A stretch of 64,000 nucleotides of DNA, taken from contig JAKFFE010000018.1 of the NCBI GenBank assembly GCA_036675345.1, positions 310,001-374,000 of the forward strand, given 5' to 3'. The notes under the pieces were generated by a model. That model was not told the origin of the DNA and ran no database searches. It saw only the letters and a list, made by a program, of their open reading frames with translations. Made by a program: the position numbers and the translations under genes. How positions within the stretch are numbered: position 1 is the first letter of the stretch; every line of letters begins with the position of its first letter. Source of the DNA: JALYOC01 sp036675345 (GTDB lineage: Bacteria; Myxococcota; Myxococcia; Myxococcales; Myxococcaceae). Shown one piece after another: positions 63,169-64,000 of this stretch.

Positions 63169-64000
63169 CCCCTGCTCCTCTCCGGAGCCGGCGGGTGGCG
63201 CTCCAGCACCTTCTGCAGCATCGCCTGATACCGGGCCACCGCGTCCGGCGGAGAGACCACCGTGCAGGACGGCGCCAGCGACAGCGCATAGCGCAGCAGC
63301 CCGTCCAGATACTGGGCGGTCAGCTTCACCGTCACCCTCCCCTGCGCATCCCGCTCGGGAGTGGCGGAGGGGAACAGCCCCGAGGCGATCCGGGCCACCT
63401 CGCCGGAGAGCGAGAGCTCCACCTCCACCGGCTCGTGGAAGCGGTACTCCCAGGGATGGTTGGCGACGTAGCGCTCCAGCTGGAAGTCGGCCGGGACGTT
63501 GAAGTCGGTGCTCCGTGGCTTGGCGGTGTTCATCTGCAGCGACTGGATCCGGTGCACATGGAACGTCCGGATGTCCTGACGCAGGTGGCAGAAGCCGACC
63601 AGGGACCAGATCCCCCGGCGCAGCGCCAGCCCGTAGGGATCCACCTTCCGCTCGGTGTGCGACTTGCGACCGGGCGAGTAATAGGAGAGCGCTACCCACT
63701 TGCGCGCCGAGGCCGCCTCCCACAGCTGCTCCAGCTTCTGGGGGAGATCGCCTGCGCCCACCGCGCCCAGCTCCATCCGCACCTTGTGGCGGGGGACCTC
63801 GGTCCCGGCGGAGAAGCCGATCTTGCGCAGGGCGTGGGCCAGGTCCTGACGGCCGGGGAAGGCGCCGGAGGCCAGCGCCGCCGAGCCGGCCGCGTAGAGC
63901 ACCGCCAGCTCCTCCGGGGTCAGCCCCACCTCCGGCAGGTAGTAGGCGTCCCGCTCCACCACGTAGCCGTCGGGGTGATCGTCGTCGCCCTGGCTGTAGC
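63165..64000 (-). CDS. WYL-domain transcriptional regulator (first of a pair), 5' end cut by window edge
   Basis: The frame is open to the window edge, so the N-terminal helix-turn-helix is missing; 277 residues are visible. The WYL region reads IWSLVGFC with FHVHRIQS, so the Trp-Tyr-Leu triad is WSL, a variant. The C-terminal extension (LERYVANHPWEYRF onward) is present. It is coupled to the second regulator by an ATGA overlap, so together they probably form a heteromeric regulator of PafBC type. Upstream gene content is outside the window. Confidence 0.85.
   Translation of the reverse strand, partial: YSQGDDDHPDGYVVERDAYYLPEVGLTPEELAVLYAAGSAALASGAFPGRQDLAHALRKIGFSAGTEVPRHKVRMELGAVGAGDLPQKLEQLWEAASARKWVALSYYSPGRKSHTERKVDPYGLALRRGIWSLVGFCHLRQDIRTFHVHRIQSLQMNTAKPRSTDFNVPADFQLERYVANHPWEYRFHEPVEVELSLSGEVARIASGLFPSATPERDAQGRVTVKLTAQYLDGLLRYALSLAPSCTVVSPPDAVARYQAMLQKVLERHPPAPERSRG

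Overview
The window reads as a chromosomal segment of a very G+C-rich member of the Myxococcota (myxobacterial type). The evidence is a DUF2378/TIGR02265-type protein (60146-60703), a family I know as myxobacterial. Other support comes from several FHA, PEGA and Ser/Thr-kinase signalling proteins, many two-component and GGDEF proteins, and Cys-rich secreted lipoproteins. No genus can be named from the sequence alone. Coding density is high: no stretch of more than 300 bp lacks a gene, and I see no rRNA, tRNA, CRISPR, insertion sequence or prophage gene. Layout. 1-5.5 kb: a leftward signalling operon (zinc-ribbon Ser/Thr kinase, TPR/PEGA/barrel protein, membrane protein, FHA protein cut by the window edge) diverging from a second kinase. 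5.5-9.5 kb: aromatic amino acid hydroxylase, a Rof-like small protein, a receiver-GGDEF protein and a metallophosphoesterase. 9.5-13 kb: glmU-glmS for UDP-GlcNAc synthesis. 13-25.5 kb: mixed metabolism and envelope (epimerase-SRPBCC fusion, desaturase, TSUP permease, panD, M49-like peptidase, App1-like phosphatase, PhyH-like dioxygenase, gamma-glutamyltransferase, TatD-like hydrolase, barrel protein and lipoprotein). 25.5-32 kb: a polyphosphate locus (ppk1 divergent from ppx) with a receiver protein, an anti-sigma/ECF-sigma pair and a SixA-like phosphatase. 32-35.2 kb: HAD phosphatase, beta-hydroxyacid dehydrogenase and amidohydrolase. 35.3-41.9 kb: a rightward run of a CheY-like receiver, an Ig-repeat/barrel surface protein and two histidine kinases. 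42-51 kb: flavoprotein, Cys-rich lipoprotein pair, an ABC exporter and an ATPase/permease pair. 51-58.8 kb: secreted protein, GGQ-only release factor homologue, pseudouridine synthase, YcaQ-like protein, aconitase and cardiolipin-synthase-like protein. 58.9-60 kb: small ORFan plus a vapBC-like toxin-antitoxin pair. 60-64 kb: the DUF2378 gene and a tightly coupled WYL-WYL-FHA operon running in from the right edge. The most unusual signals are structural. (1) The anti-sigma/ECF-sigma pair lies between two direct repeats of 96 bp (29746-29841 and 31220-31315), one being the 3' end of the SixA-like gene and the other forming the C-terminal tail of ppx. (2) The DUF2378 gene lies between the 3' end of the FHA gene (60707-60756) and a diverged copy of it (59970-60020), with the same geometry. 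(3) A palindromic repeat family (core AAAGGGGACAGGCTACATT) occupies three convergent gene junctions (9427-9487, 41901-41957, 51039-51120). (4) The vapB start codon lies at the tip of a dyad that could act as an operator or as an mRNA hairpin. (5) A long two-part stem-loop lies in the leader between the hydroxylase gene and the Rof-like gene.
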